Part shown: positions 40,119 to 49,245 of the stretch, in pieces
Layout: each line of letters begins with the position of its first letter
Position numbering within the stretch: the first letter of the stretch is position 1
Source of the DNA: CAVPDE01 sp963707125
Lineage (GTDB): Bacteria; Desulfobacterota; DSM-4660; Desulfatiglandales; HGW-15
DNA: 64,000 nucleotides
NCBI GenBank assembly: GCA_963707125.1
Contig: CAVPOU010000017.1
Location: 62,001 to 126,000 of the forward strand
Reading direction: 5' to 3'
The notes under the pieces: model-generated
What the model saw: the letters and a program-made list of their open reading frames with translations, nothing else
The model's database searches: none
Told to the model about the DNA's origin: nothing
Program-made: the position numbers and the translations under genes

Positions 40119-41385
40119 ATGTCTCAAAGAATCAGTGTGGGCGTCATTGGTGCTACAGGGATGGTAGGACAGAATTACATCCGCTTGCTGAATAGCAACC
40201 CGTGGTTTGAGGTAGCCTACGTCGCCGCCTCTCCCCGTTCAGCCGGGAAACAGTATCGAGAGGCCGTGGCAGGAAGGTGGCATATGGCTACAGACATACC
40301 CCCGGTAATCGGAAACCTGGTCGTCGAAGACGCCAGCAACGTTGGTTCCGCCCTGGGCAAGTGTTCGGTGATCTTTTCGGCCGTGGACATGGAAAAGGAT
40401 GCTGTCAGGAAGCTGGAGATGGAGTATGCGTCAAAAGGCTTTGCCGTGATCTCCAACAACTCTGCCCACAGGCAAACTGAGGACGTGCCGATCCTCATTC
40501 CTGAGATCAATTACGACCACTGCGACATTATCCCGGCTCAGCAAAAGCACTATGGGTGGAGCAAAGGGCTCATCGTGGTCAAGCCGAACTGCAGCATCCA
40601 GAGCTACATGATCCCCATTCACGCGCTTCTTCAAAAGGGTTTTCGGGTCGGGAGGATGATTGTGACGACACTACAGGGTCTTTCGGGCGCCGGGTATCCC
40701 GGTCCTTCCAGTCTCGACATTGTGGACAACATCATTCCCTACATCGGCGGAGAAGAGGAGAAATCGGAGAACGAACCCAGAAAGGTTCTCGGCAAGGTGA
40801 CCGGGGACAAGATCGTACCGGACGAATCGATCACCATAGCAGCCCACTGCACCAGGGTACCTGTCATTGACGGTCACTCAGCCTGCATCAGCATTGAATT
40901 TGCCGGAGCCAAAGCCTTCCCTGGCTGACATCAAAGAACTGTGGCGGTCCTACCGGTCGGTTCCACAGGAACTCGGTCTTCCCTCAGCTCCGCGACAGCC
41001 GATCATTGTTCGTGAGGAAATAGACCGGCCTCAACCAAGGAAGGACAGGGATGCCGAGAACGGCATGGCGGTTGTCGTGGGCAGATTGCGGCCGTGCAAA
41101 GTGTTTGATTACCGCTTTGTTGGGCTATCGCACAATACCGTTCGCGGCGCAGCGGGTGGCGCCATTCTGATGGCTGAATTGTTGAAGGTGAAAGGGTACA
41201 TGGGTGAGGTGCAGGGCACACGGTGCACGGCACACGGGGAAAACGTTCCTCGGCATCATGCAAAACCAACGAAGCAGTTGCGGCGCCCCTTTCAGAACTT
41301 GGTTCATCGGGAGAGTCAGGCGGGAAAACATCCTTCCCGCATGAAAAGTAGAATGCCATTACCGAGACGAGTACACCGTTCTTGA
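40119..41385 (+). pseudogene. asd: Aspartate-semialdehyde dehydrogenase, frameshifted, with run-on C-terminus
   Basis: ATG 40119 lies 8 bases after AGGAGG. Archaeal/fungal-type Asd: VGVIGATGMVGQNYIRLLNS, catalytic VVKPNCSIQSYMIPIHAL (Cys), TLQGLSGAGYPGPSSLDIVD. The first frame stops at 40926-40928; the next continues KPSLADIKELWRSYRSVPQE through GLSHNTVRGAAGGAILMAEL. One extra A in an AAA near 40913 explains the break. After KVKGYM (about 41204), where the family ends, the frame runs on 60 codons into an ACACGG-type repeat. Second step of the aspartate pathway. Preceded by an attenuator-like leader. Confidence 0.8.
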
Positions 41386-41453
41386 TGATCCCTTTTCTTG
41401 CTTTGCCCATGCTCATGAATGCGCTCGCGCTGCGCCTAGTGCTCCGTCTCTTC

Positions 41454-41825
41454 TCACTTCAGTTCAGTGAGGAGGTAAAAGGTGACGAGAAGCCCGAGAA
41501 CGGCCAGCACGATATTCGTGACGACTCCAAGGTGCAGCCAGTAGCCTTCAGGGATCTCCTCTTTTTTCAGAGTCTTCAGAAAACGGAGGTACTGGATCGT
41601 GGAGAGAATGGAGAGAGTGATTCCAAAAAGGATGAAGACGAGGCCGACCCAAAAAGAAATGTTCCTCTGGATGATCTCTCCTCCCTTTGGGAGCATCATG
41701 TGAGCTAGAAGTCCAAACCGTTCGACCACAAAACCGAACACCATCACGGTAATGCTGGTGCGGCTCCAGGCGAGCAAGGTGCGTTCTGCTGCGAAAAACA
41801 CTCTGGGGTCATTCAAATCGGACAT
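41454..41825 (-). CDS. DUF202 (YidH-like) membrane protein
   Basis: 123 residues from ATG 41825. DPRVFFAAERTLLAWSRTSI is the DUF202 signature. Three membrane helices follow (ITVMVFGFVVERFGLL, WVGLVFILFGITLSIL, IVLAVLGLLVTFYLL). Function unknown. The open frame extends to 41957 but those residues lack family similarity. Confidence 0.8.
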   Translation of the reverse strand: MSDLNDPRVFFAAERTLLAWSRTSITVMVFGFVVERFGLLAHMMLPKGGEIIQRNISFWVGLVFILFGITLSILSTIQYLRFLKTLKKEEIPEGYWLHLGVVTNIVLAVLGLLVTFYLLTELK

Positions 41826-42024
41826 GGCTTCCTCAATCGTCAAATGGCTTGAATGATGTTCTCCCTTTTCGTAACTGCTCAGGTGTTTAGGCTGATGGCT
41901 GAAGACTGAAGGGCAATAATGATCATCCATGACACAATCACCTGCCAACGTATCCAAACGATCTTGGCTTTGTGTGATCGCGCATGTCTTTTCCTTCAGT
42001 CTATTTACCTGATAGTTACCCTTT

Positions 42025-42399
42025 TCATGAATAGCCTAGTTCTTCGAGCCTCTCCTCACTGATCCCAAAGTAGTGAGCGATTTCGTGCACCACAGTCAGT
42101 TCGATTTCCTGCTCCAGTTCCTCGACCGTCTCACACATCTCCTCCAGAGGCTCCTGGAATATGAAAATGGTGTCCGAATAGAGCGACGGGGAGGTGACGG
42201 ACTGGTCCACAAGCGGAATGCCGGAGAAAAAACCGAGAAGCTCTTCACCCGGCGGGACGTCCATCTCCTCCAGCATCTCTTCGGACGGCCTCTTGCGAAC
42301 GGTGATCAGCACATTGTCGAGGTGCTGCCTCAACTCCTCCGGGATGCGGCGGATGGCCCTCTTCACAATTCGATCGAATTCTTTGTCCGTCAGCTTCAT
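42025..42399 (-). CDS. Minimal zincin metallopeptidase family protein
   Basis: 124 residues. The zinc motif VVHEIAHYFGISEERLEELG (HExxHxxGxxE) is near the C-terminus, as in the PF06262 family of small acidic zincin-like proteins. Cytoplasmic; substrate unknown. Lies 12 bases after a GNAT gene on the same strand. Confidence 0.85.
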   Translation of the reverse strand: MKLTDKEFDRIVKRAIRRIPEELRQHLDNVLITVRKRPSEEMLEEMDVPPGEELLGFFSGIPLVDQSVTSPSLYSDTIFIFQEPLEEMCETVEELEQEIELTVVHEIAHYFGISEERLEELGYS

Positions 42400-42411
42400 T
42401 GGCCCGAAGCG

Positions 42412-42927
42412 TTACCCGTCCATTACCTCGGAAAAAACCTTCACATACTTGATGACCCCTGGTACCTTTGGAAGACCGCCAAGGTTCAATTCCAGCGCCA
42501 TGAACGGGTCATCAACTCCATATTCATTGCCCAAGCCGAACATGCTCGCACGGCGGAACCCAAATCTTCCATAATACTCAGGCTCACCAAGGACGACCAT
42601 ATAGGAGTATCCGTCGCGTCGGCAGTCCTCTATCCCTCTTATGATCAACTGCTCCCCAATGCCCTTTCGTTGCCATTCTGGCTGAACGGCGACCGGGCCC
42701 AACCCCAGACCCCGCTTCGCAGGGCTCTGCGGATCAACGGAGACCGGGCTAAAAGCAACATGCCCCACGACACCTTTTTCAACCTCTGCGATAAGCGACA
42801 GGGCTATCTTCCTCTCCTCGCGCAATCGATCGACCAAGCGCGCTTCGGCTTCGGTTGGAAACGCTGACTTGTGGATGGAATGGATCACTTCAACATCTGC
42901 AGGTTCTTCTGAGCGAATGGTGATCAT
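42412..42927 (-). CDS. GNAT N-acetyltransferase, YhbS-like
   Basis: 171 residues. Acetyl-CoA loop QPEWQRKGIGEQLIIRGIED (Q/RxxGxG/A), preceded by GLGPVAVQ and followed by VVLGEPEYYGRFGFRRAS, the pattern of COG3153. Substrate not predictable. Co-directional with the metallopeptidase gene. Confidence 0.85.
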   Translation of the reverse strand: MITIRSEEPADVEVIHSIHKSAFPTEAEARLVDRLREERKIALSLIAEVEKGVVGHVAFSPVSVDPQSPAKRGLGLGPVAVQPEWQRKGIGEQLIIRGIEDCRRDGYSYMVVLGEPEYYGRFGFRRASMFGLGNEYGVDDPFMALELNLGGLPKVPGVIKYVKVFSEVMDG

Positions 42928-42981
42928 TTTTCTCGTCTTGCCCCCTTTCTCGAACAGACCCTTCTTCAGAGGATGCGATCC

Positions 42982-43779
42982 TTATTGGCCGCTTTTAGCG
43001 CTGGCCCCTTCCTGAGAGGGTTCGATTTTGTGGTATTTCTCAGGAATTCGTGGTTCTGACAGGATTGCCAAATTCGGCACAGGATATCTGTAAGCCCCTT
43101 TACTTCGGACGTATTTCAAGCCATCAATCAACTGGGCAAATTTCGAGTTTGGCACTGCAAAAGACATCTCGTGATCCTGCGTTCCGGCGAAGATCCTTTC
43201 CCCCGGGCCCGGGACCATATAGGTGCACTCGTCGGCTTGAAGCACCCAGGCGATCCATGTAGAACACCCGTAACGACCGCTGCTTGTAGACTTTATCCCG
43301 AGTCCGCTTCCGTAATTTGCCCCCTGAATGAGCGCAAGTATCTGAGCGGGATTGCCATAGGCGACAACCAAGTCGGGAACAAACTCGCAACGATTTATCG
43401 GAGACAACCAGATCTCTTTGTAGACACCGAGTGGCCATCTTGGATAAGAAGCCTCCATGGTCTTCTTGCGCTCAGGATTGTCCTGGTAGTAATCAGCAAT
43501 CGTCCCTTCCAGAAAGACATCCGGACTGATGTGCCCCATGAAAACGCGAGGGAGCGGGCAAGCGTAGTCCTGATCCCTAAAAGCCATGGTCCACCCGATT
43601 GTCCTTGCTAGGGACATTCCCTGACAGACGGCCATCCGATGACCCATGTGATCAAGAGGATACTTGGTTTGCTGCTTGGGGGCATCCCCTTCTTTGACCA
43701 GCTTGATCGCCACGGGCATGGTCGCTAACCGGCAATGTTCCTCCAGAGCTTCTCGAAGCCTGTTGGTTAGTTCATCCAT
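42982..43779 (-). CDS. DUF169 family protein
   Basis: 265 residues. Typical features: MPVAIKLVKEGDAPKQQTKY with Cys in MAVCQGMSLARTIGWTMAFR, DYACPLPRVFMG, and the central VVAYGNPAQILALIQGANYG. DUF169 proteins are found in anaerobes and archaea and are poorly characterised; conserved Cys residues hint at a metal or cofactor. GGAGC precedes the ATG. Confidence 0.8.
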   Translation of the reverse strand: MDELTNRLREALEEHCRLATMPVAIKLVKEGDAPKQQTKYPLDHMGHRMAVCQGMSLARTIGWTMAFRDQDYACPLPRVFMGHISPDVFLEGTIADYYQDNPERKKTMEASYPRWPLGVYKEIWLSPINRCEFVPDLVVAYGNPAQILALIQGANYGSGLGIKSTSSGRYGCSTWIAWVLQADECTYMVPGPGERIFAGTQDHEMSFAVPNSKFAQLIDGLKYVRSKGAYRYPVPNLAILSEPRIPEKYHKIEPSQEGASAKSGQ

Positions 43780-43868
43780 AAGATTGCTCCTTGAAAAGGG
43801 CTATTCTCATTCTGCTAACGGGTCGCGTCAGGTGCGCTGTTTTAATGGCCTCGGCTGAAGTGACTTAG

Positions 43869-44207
43869 TTAGCCCTTTAAATCCCGAATATCCAAGGCTA
43901 TGCTTAGAGCCCTATTGAGCTCTTCGGTTCTTTGTGGAGAAAGCGATCCGACAAAGTTGGTCAGACGCGACTTAGGCAAACTTATGAGCTCATCGCAGTG
44001 AACACTGCTATCGTGCTTCAACCCCTCATCCACGCCAACCAATACTTGAGTGGAAAGGCCATCATGAGTTGAATAAATCGGAGCGCATATAACTGTGGAA
44101 AAGCGAGAATCGATGAGAACTTGGCGGCTTACAACAACAAAGACTCTGGATTTCTTGAGATCCTTCGCTGAAGGGTTGGCAACACGATACAATTCACCAC
44201 GTTTCAC
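43869..44207 (-). CDS. MazF/PemK-type toxin
   Basis: 112 residues. KRGELYRVANPSAKDLKKSR is the PemK start; VICAPIYST and DELISLPKSRLTNFVGSLS are conserved core strands. Sequence-specific mRNA endoribonuclease by family. Overlaps the antitoxin gene by 4 bases (ATGA). Confidence 0.85.
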   Translation of the reverse strand: MKRGELYRVANPSAKDLKKSRVFVVVSRQVLIDSRFSTVICAPIYSTHDGLSTQVLVGVDEGLKHDSSVHCDELISLPKSRLTNFVGSLSPQRTEELNRALSIALDIRDLKG

Positions 44208-44434
44208 AGATCGACCTGATAGGTAAGAACATCCGCTGCTTCCCGGTTTAGATAATCTGAACGATGATTGATAATCTTTAGGTCCCTGGCATCTTGCTGC
44301 CTGCGGATCAGTTGTATAATAAAAGCCCGGACAGCATCTTCGATGAATTCGGACCGGTTTTTGTATTCCCCTGTATATTCGTCGATCGCTTTCAGCAAAT
44401 CCTCAGACAAGGTTATAGATGTCTTGACTTTCAT
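44204..44434 (-). CDS. Ribbon-helix-helix antitoxin
   Basis: 76 residues. MKVKTSITLSEDLLKAIDEY then RSEFIEDAVRAFI is a ribbon-helix-helix DNA-binding domain; the C-terminal part should block the toxin. First gene of the pair, as is usual, and likely self-regulating. Confidence 0.85.
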   Translation of the reverse strand: MKVKTSITLSEDLLKAIDEYTGEYKNRSEFIEDAVRAFIIQLIRRQQDARDLKIINHRSDYLNREAADVLTYQVDL

Positions 44435-44857
44435 ACTACAAAAATACCCCAGGAAGAATACCTTGTCAAGAAAATTTCTATTCCCATGGAATCAGTTACA
44501 TGGTGAGAAACGGGAACGATTTTCAGAGAAGACCCACGAGGCCAATGCTTTGGGTAATCATTGGCGGCTCATTGTCCGCATGCACGGTAGACTTGTGATG
44601 CTAATCATAAGCGCTTTTGCATCCCTGAGTGCCGAAACGGGATTATTCAGGAGCTTGCGCTGCGCATGTCACAGTAGTCAGGTCTACCAAACCCAGACAC
44701 ATATCAGCGGCGTATGATGAGCCACAACATCGTGGGCTGGCTTTTTCCTTGGCACACCGGAGCATATTCCGCATACTCTATCTCGCAAATAGCGAGCTCT
44801 TAGCACCTCACCATGACCAGCACAGGGGTGGCCTCGGCGGCCTCCCAAGGGGGGCTC
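44435..44857. other. Intergenic region without a recognised gene
   Basis: Contains the toxin-antitoxin promoter side (44435-44480) and otherwise short open frames without recognisable motifs. The part next to the IS200 remnant may derive from the same insertion. Confidence 0.4.
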
Positions 44858-45297
44858 AAGCTTGGGAAAGTACCTATGAGTTCGTCCTTTGTTTTCAAAA
44901 TAGAGTTTCCCTTGGCGCTTTTCAAGGGCTTCTTGTTCCCGGGTGTATTTCCTTATGGTCTCTTCATCAAATCCCACCGTGCTCACACAGTGTCTCGGGC
45001 TCCAGAAATGCTGCGCCATCATCTTCTTGTTACCCAGAATCTATGGGTAAATTCACCCCGCACTCTTGTCCTTGATAAACCCTATCGTAAAGGCGACACT
45101 ATGCTTCGGGGGATGCTTGCGCACATGTGGTCCGGCATCAGGTGCCCTTCCGCCAGCTCGATCCCTCGCTGCCGGCATACTTCCCTTATCACCTCTCCCA
45201 CGTGCTTTTTCACCTTCCCGTATGGCATCCTCTTTCAATACTTCGGGATGATGACAATATGGTATTTACATTTCCACCGCACGTGGGATATACTTCG
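44858..45297 (-). mobile_element. IS200/IS605-family TnpA remnant
   Basis: Pieces of a Y1 transposase in different frames on the minus strand: SHVRWKCKYHIVIIPKY near 45280-45240, then PPKHSVAFTIGFIKDKSA (about 45110-45060), and FWSPRHCVSTVGFDEETIRK (about 45010-44950) followed by YTREQEALEKRQGK. The HUH region (normally MPDHVH) is damaged: MPDHV runs into an alternative sequence. No tnpB is next to it. Inactive. Confidence 0.72.
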
Positions 45298-45585
45298 TTA
45301 TTAATGCACACTTTCTTCCTCCTTGTCCTTTCATGGGATTTATCCGGGGGAAGAGGCCATTTTCTTTCTCCCTGGATCGGTAGAACCTATCCGGGTCCTC
45401 CAACCAGAGGTGGAGGGTTTAGTGACAACCAAGGAAGGCCGCCCACTTACAAAACGATGAAGCTGATGGACCTGGTGCAGGGAATGGCGTCTTAGGATCT
45501 AGAGTGAGTGGTTTTTACATGAGTTCCAGTTCCCCTGCTCCTATTCTCAACCAGATTTGTGATTTTTCCTTAGGGAGGAAGAGCC

Positions 45586-46365
45586 GTGACTGATGGCAAG
45601 GAGAGAATTTCAACGACCTACCACCTCAGGTACAAGAAGGGAGATCAGATTTTCAAGCAGAACGATTTCGGTATTTCCATCTATAAAATTGTCAGTGGTA
45701 AGGTCTTGATCTTCCGGGAATGTGAGGATGTGGATGTGCCGATCGCTATACTTGGAAAAGGCAGTATCATTGGTGAGATGATATTCTTTCTCAAGGCCAC
45801 GGAGGTGCGCTCTGCTTCAGCAAGAGCCTTGGAGGATTCTGAAATAGAGGCAAGCCACCCCATGGAGCTTTTGAAGGAATATGAGGTAAGTGCACCCATA
45901 CTGAAGCTAATGGCAAGGCAGGCACTGAACCGCCTAACGAGGATGAACAGATTCATAGATCGACTTATCGTTGATGAACAAGCAAAAGCTGAGAACTTCA
46001 AGCGTAACTTAAGCTTATGGAAGAGTAATAGGCGCTTTTATCGAAAAAAAGTTGAACTTGAGTGTACATATACTTCAAAGACTCGACTCACGGGTTCTAA
46101 CGCTACACTGAAGGGCAAAATTATTAACATAAGCATGACAGGTCTGGGTTTGGATATTGACCCCAGGAATGAGAGCGTTATACCCCATGAGATTGGGGAA
46201 GTGTTTCAACTTGAAACAGTATTGCCCAACGCAAAAGAGCTGAAGCTGATTTGCGCCTTAGTGCGTGCATCAAAGGGGCGGGGATATATAAGTTTGGGAA
46301 TGACCTATCTCGAGTTATCCGATGAGACAAGAAAGATTCTTGGGTTTTTTCTTTTACCCGCATGA
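45586..46365 (+). CDS. Cyclic-nucleotide-binding domain fused to PilZ domain
   Basis: 259 residues. N-terminal cNMP-like jelly roll (KKGDQIFKQNDFGISIYKIV, residues about 16-95), a helical linker, and a C-terminal PilZ domain from about 152 with RRFYRKKVELEC (RxxxR) and NISMTGLGLDID (NxSxxG), the two c-di-GMP contact motifs. The cNMP pocket motif is weak (GSIIGEMIFFLKATEVRSAS). A combined sensor, perhaps for motility or surface traits. Next gene, 15 bases on, is another cNMP protein. Confidence 0.85.
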   Translation: MTDGKERISTTYHLRYKKGDQIFKQNDFGISIYKIVSGKVLIFRECEDVDVPIAILGKGSIIGEMIFFLKATEVRSASARALEDSEIEASHPMELLKEYEVSAPILKLMARQALNRLTRMNRFIDRLIVDEQAKAENFKRNLSLWKSNRRFYRKKVELECTYTSKTRLTGSNATLKGKIINISMTGLGLDIDPRNESVIPHEIGEVFQLETVLPNAKELKLICALVRASKGRGYISLGMTYLELSDETRKILGFFLLPA

Positions 46366-46380
46366 AAGAGGTTAAGAGAT

Positions 46381-46785
46381 ATGCCAATCGACCCGGTGGT
46401 TTACGAGTATATATCTAGTGAAGTCGAGTGCCCAGCTAACCAGGTCATCATTGAGGAGGGATCCAAAGGGGACTGGGTCTATCTGGTTCTCGAGGGGCAA
46501 GTGAAAGTTAAGAAAAGAACACCAAAGGGCCTCATCGTAATCGATACGTTATCGGAAGGTGACATTTTCGGAGAAATTGCTTTTCTTGAGGGAGAATATG
46601 CTGATCGAAGTGCAACAGTGATGGCGGCTGAAGGTTCAGTCCGGCTCGGAATCCTAGACAAAGAACTGCTGATTAAACACTATAGCGTCATGTCTCCAAC
46701 CCTCAGGGCAATAATTAAATCCCTTGCAATTAAGGTCAGAGAGACGACTACGAGGATATGTGCAGCCTTAGTTGCAGCTAACTGA
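46381..46785 (+). CDS. Cyclic-nucleotide-binding domain protein (stand-alone)
   Basis: 134 residues, one cNMP domain. The phosphate cassette is good: DIFGEIAFLEGEYADRSATV (about residues 60-79), unlike its neighbour. No DNA-binding or enzymatic domain; a short helix closes it. Probably a regulatory subunit acting with the upstream cNMP-PilZ protein. AAGAGGTTAAGAG lies upstream of the ATG. Confidence 0.85.
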   Translation: MPIDPVVYEYISSEVECPANQVIIEEGSKGDWVYLVLEGQVKVKKRTPKGLIVIDTLSEGDIFGEIAFLEGEYADRSATVMAAEGSVRLGILDKELLIKHYSVMSPTLRAIIKSLAIKVRETTTRICAALVAAN

Positions 46786-46913
46786 GTGGACTCATCAAGG
46801 CAAAAGGAGCTCCGGCAGGATTCCGTGCGTTACGAGAAAGGGGTTGAGAATTCGGCAGCCATAGGGAGGACCCTGACGGATCAAGGATCTCTCTGCTACG
46901 CCTCAGTGGTTTT

Positions 46914-47540
46914 CTAGTTTGATTCCATTTCTTTGAGAAGTTCTTCTGCAATCTGGAGGTACGCGATCCCCAATTTCTCAACGATATACTCTCTCCCGCC
47001 ATCCGTTTCCATCACTTTCGACAAAACTAATCTCAGCAGCATTCTTTCCTCATCTGTAACCATCAAAAGCTTCCCCCGGGTTTCAGGGATCAAGCACTGG
47101 TAATCATCTCTGCGCGTCTTTTGTGCCAACTCATCTTCCAGGTACCTAAAATTCTTAACGGCACTGTTGACCACAAACACCCTATGATTATTGCTCTTTG
47201 GGTCAGAAGGAAAGAGGAAGAAGCCGGGATCCTTCGGATTGTATCCCAGAGCAGAACCCTGCAAAATCTCTCCATCAACAAAGGCAACCTCCACTTTTCG
47301 GCCTTGCACACTATCTCCTTCGACAAAACTCTTTCGCTCCTTATAATCAGGATTCCCTGCAAAAGTCTTAACGAAAAAAATCGCCTTAAGGTCTGACATG
47401 CAAATCTCTTTGTGGTTGGCAGATCCTCTGGCAAGGTTCCTAACGAGATGAAAGACAGGCTTGTTGGGAAAGAAATCCTGAGAATAGCCTTTCAGAATTC
47501 GCCCATCGGCAAACCGTACGACAATCTTCACGGACTCCAT
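46914..47540 (-). CDS. Conserved protein with two beta-rich repeats and a helical C-terminal motif
   Basis: 208 residues. Two related segments: VKIVVRFADGRILKGYSQDF (from residue 4) and RKVEVAFVDGEILQGSALGY (from about 81), each followed by a strand that ends in LKAIFFV or VKNFRYL. The last 45 residues (ERMLLRLVLSKVMETDGGRE, then LQIAEELLKEM) resemble the protein at 49246-49518. I do not recognise a named function; similar proteins accompany PilZ genes in Desulfobacterota to my recollection. Confidence 0.65.
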   Translation of the reverse strand: MESVKIVVRFADGRILKGYSQDFFPNKPVFHLVRNLARGSANHKEICMSDLKAIFFVKTFAGNPDYKERKSFVEGDSVQGRKVEVAFVDGEILQGSALGYNPKDPGFFLFPSDPKSNNHRVFVVNSAVKNFRYLEDELAQKTRRDDYQCLIPETRGKLLMVTDEERMLLRLVLSKVMETDGGREYIVEKLGIAYLQIAEELLKEMESN

Positions 47541-47916
47541 AGAGATCCTCTTGGCCTTGCGAAGTCAAAGGGGTTCACGTCTGACTCGCCCTCACCAGCG
47601 GGCAAGTGATTACGCTGCCTTCTCCGGCAAACCGCAAATCGTATTGTATTGGAGAGTATACCATCTTAATAAGGCATATGCAATGTGTTAGCTGGCCGGG
47701 GGGGCTCGTTTCCCTAGAGAATAACTTGTGCTCTTTCATAATTGCGAGCTGGGCTCCAGATAATCTTTAGATAGAGATTGAAGGGGGAGGCTGATTCGGG
47801 TAGTTTTCAGGGACTGGGACCAATTTTTTTGCTTGATAGTGTCGTGTAATTCCTTATATTGCTCCCATCAATCAACTCAGGCTGCAAAGGACGATCGTTT
47901 ATTGGAGATTATTTGA
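47541..47916. other. Intergenic region with one promoter
   Basis: Divergent spacer between the 46914 gene and the PilZ gene. Apart from the promoter at 47833-47860 I see no structure or gene in it. Confidence 0.5.
47833..47860 (+). promoter_or_regulatory. Candidate sigma-70-type promoter of the PilZ gene
   Basis: TTGATA (47833-47838), 16-base spacer, TATATT (47855-47860), 56 bases before ATG 47917. Confidence 0.45.
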
Positions 47917-48357
47917 ATGAATTCAATAGATAAAGATCTACAAGATCCAACTATCACGCACCAGCTTTTTCAGTTGATAGCGACCATGTCGGACGATGAA
48001 CGGCGCGCTCTTCTGATGCTCTTGAAAAAAGGATTCCTGAAGAACAAGCGACGGAGAAAACATTCCAGAAAGCCACTTATGGCGCCACTTTATTATATCG
48101 CTGTGGGCCAAACATGCCACGCTTTCACTAAGAACATAAGCCTTGGTGGAGCCTTTATTATGACCCAAAGCAGGTTGTCTAAAGGACAAGAGCTTTCGAT
48201 CATCCTTCCCAAATCCGAAGATGACAAGCCCGTGAAGATTCATTCTGTGGTTTCAAGGGTCACCTCGGTAGGGGTTGGCATAGAATTCAAAGCAATGAGC
48301 CGTGAGCAGAAGACGGGCATTCTGGCCTTTGCCTCGACCCCTAACAAACCTATCTAA
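47917..48357 (+). CDS. PilZ domain protein
   Basis: 146 residues. A helical N-terminus (IDKDLQDPTITHQLFQLIAT) precedes a PilZ domain with RRRKHSRKPLMAPLYY (RxxxR) and NISLGGAFIMTQS (NxSxGG), both c-di-GMP binding motifs. The ending IGIEFKAMS-like strand (VGVGIEFKAMSREQ) is typical. Effector or adaptor of c-di-GMP. Confidence 0.85.
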   Translation: MNSIDKDLQDPTITHQLFQLIATMSDDERRALLMLLKKGFLKNKRRRKHSRKPLMAPLYYIAVGQTCHAFTKNISLGGAFIMTQSRLSKGQELSIILPKSEDDKPVKIHSVVSRVTSVGVGIEFKAMSREQKTGILAFASTPNKPI

Positions 48358-48497
48358 AGGAAACTGTGAGAAATACTTTTTGTAACCTCTGGTCCTTGGT
48401 AATTTAGTTTAAAACAGCCGATATGTCTTTGAGGAATAGTAGTGTATTGCTCCGCCTTTTCTGTTTCAAGCAGGTTATGACTTGGATGGGTAACCGC

Positions 48498-48713
48498 TCA
48501 TTTTTTCATCGTCGTAGCGATAAGGATTTCGTCTGCTTGGTCATGAGTCAGATAGCCAAGTCTAATGAGTATAATCCCAATGAGGGTATGCGGCTTTCCC
48601 GATAGGTCTTCTTCCACCTGTATTTTCAGGGCTTCAAAAAGCTGTTCCTTCGTTATGAATCGTTTTTCTACTGCTATCACCCCAAAACGTTTGTCGTGAA
48701 CCTCTATCGTCAT
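48498..48713 (-). CDS. Small protein with MshEN/GspE-N-like motif
   Basis: 71 residues: KRFITKEQLFEALKIQVEED and LIGIILIRLGYLTHDQADEI. The spacing (ITxEQL..AL..Q....LG..L...G.LT..Q..EIL) resembles the c-di-GMP-binding N-terminal domain of type II secretion ATPases (MshEN), here alone. Fits the cNMP/PilZ neighbourhood. Function inferred only. Confidence 0.6.
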   Translation of the reverse strand: MTIEVHDKRFGVIAVEKRFITKEQLFEALKIQVEEDLSGKPHTLIGIILIRLGYLTHDQADEILIATTMKK

Positions 48714-49245
48714 CTCATCACCCCAAATAAAAGGAAGCTCTTGCTTTACCCAAGATCGTCGACGGACCTGTAGAGCTTTGAACGCTGTCTTTTTTCCACA
48801 GTTTCATTATTCCCAATGACCCTCACTCCTCGGCCTCATTTTTCCGGCTTTCTTTCGACTGAGTATTTTTTTGCTTTCTTCATGATCAGCCCTTCCAGTT
48901 TCCCTGTTCTCTCTAGCAAAGGTTGCATTGGTCTTTAGCTGATCGCACCTAAAGTCATCGCTTCCTGGGTCTCCTTCTTGACCCGGTCTCCAATGACCCA
49001 AATCATGATTTGAAGGTGATCACTCGTGCGTTCCCATCTTCTGATTTCTGTCTTTTTCATAGTATAGTGCTTTTATATGCGGGGAATCGAAAGGTCAACA
49101 GGTATTGTTAGGTTTCTTGAGGATTTTGGGTATTGCCTTTAAGTCTCGAATCCTGTTGTCTCGAATGCGGACGATCCTCAACATGTCGAGGCAAAAGGTC
49201 TATTAACCAAACCAAATCCTAATGTTCATGGGCCACTACGCTCGG
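48714..49245. other. Mostly non-coding stretch with one broken small gene
   Basis: Holds the disrupted minus-strand frame at 48836-49060. The rest, including 49061-49245, shows neither a supported gene nor clear structure. Confidence 0.4.
48836..49060 (-). pseudogene. Small hypothetical gene with an in-frame stop
   Basis: From ATG 49060: MKKTEIRRWERTSDHLQIMI, then WVIGDRVKKETQEAMTLGAI, TAA at 48935-48937, and in the same frame RPMQPLLERTGKLEGLIMKK ending KPEK at TGA 48836. Both parts look like one helical, charged protein of about 74 residues. Family unknown. Confidence 0.35.
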
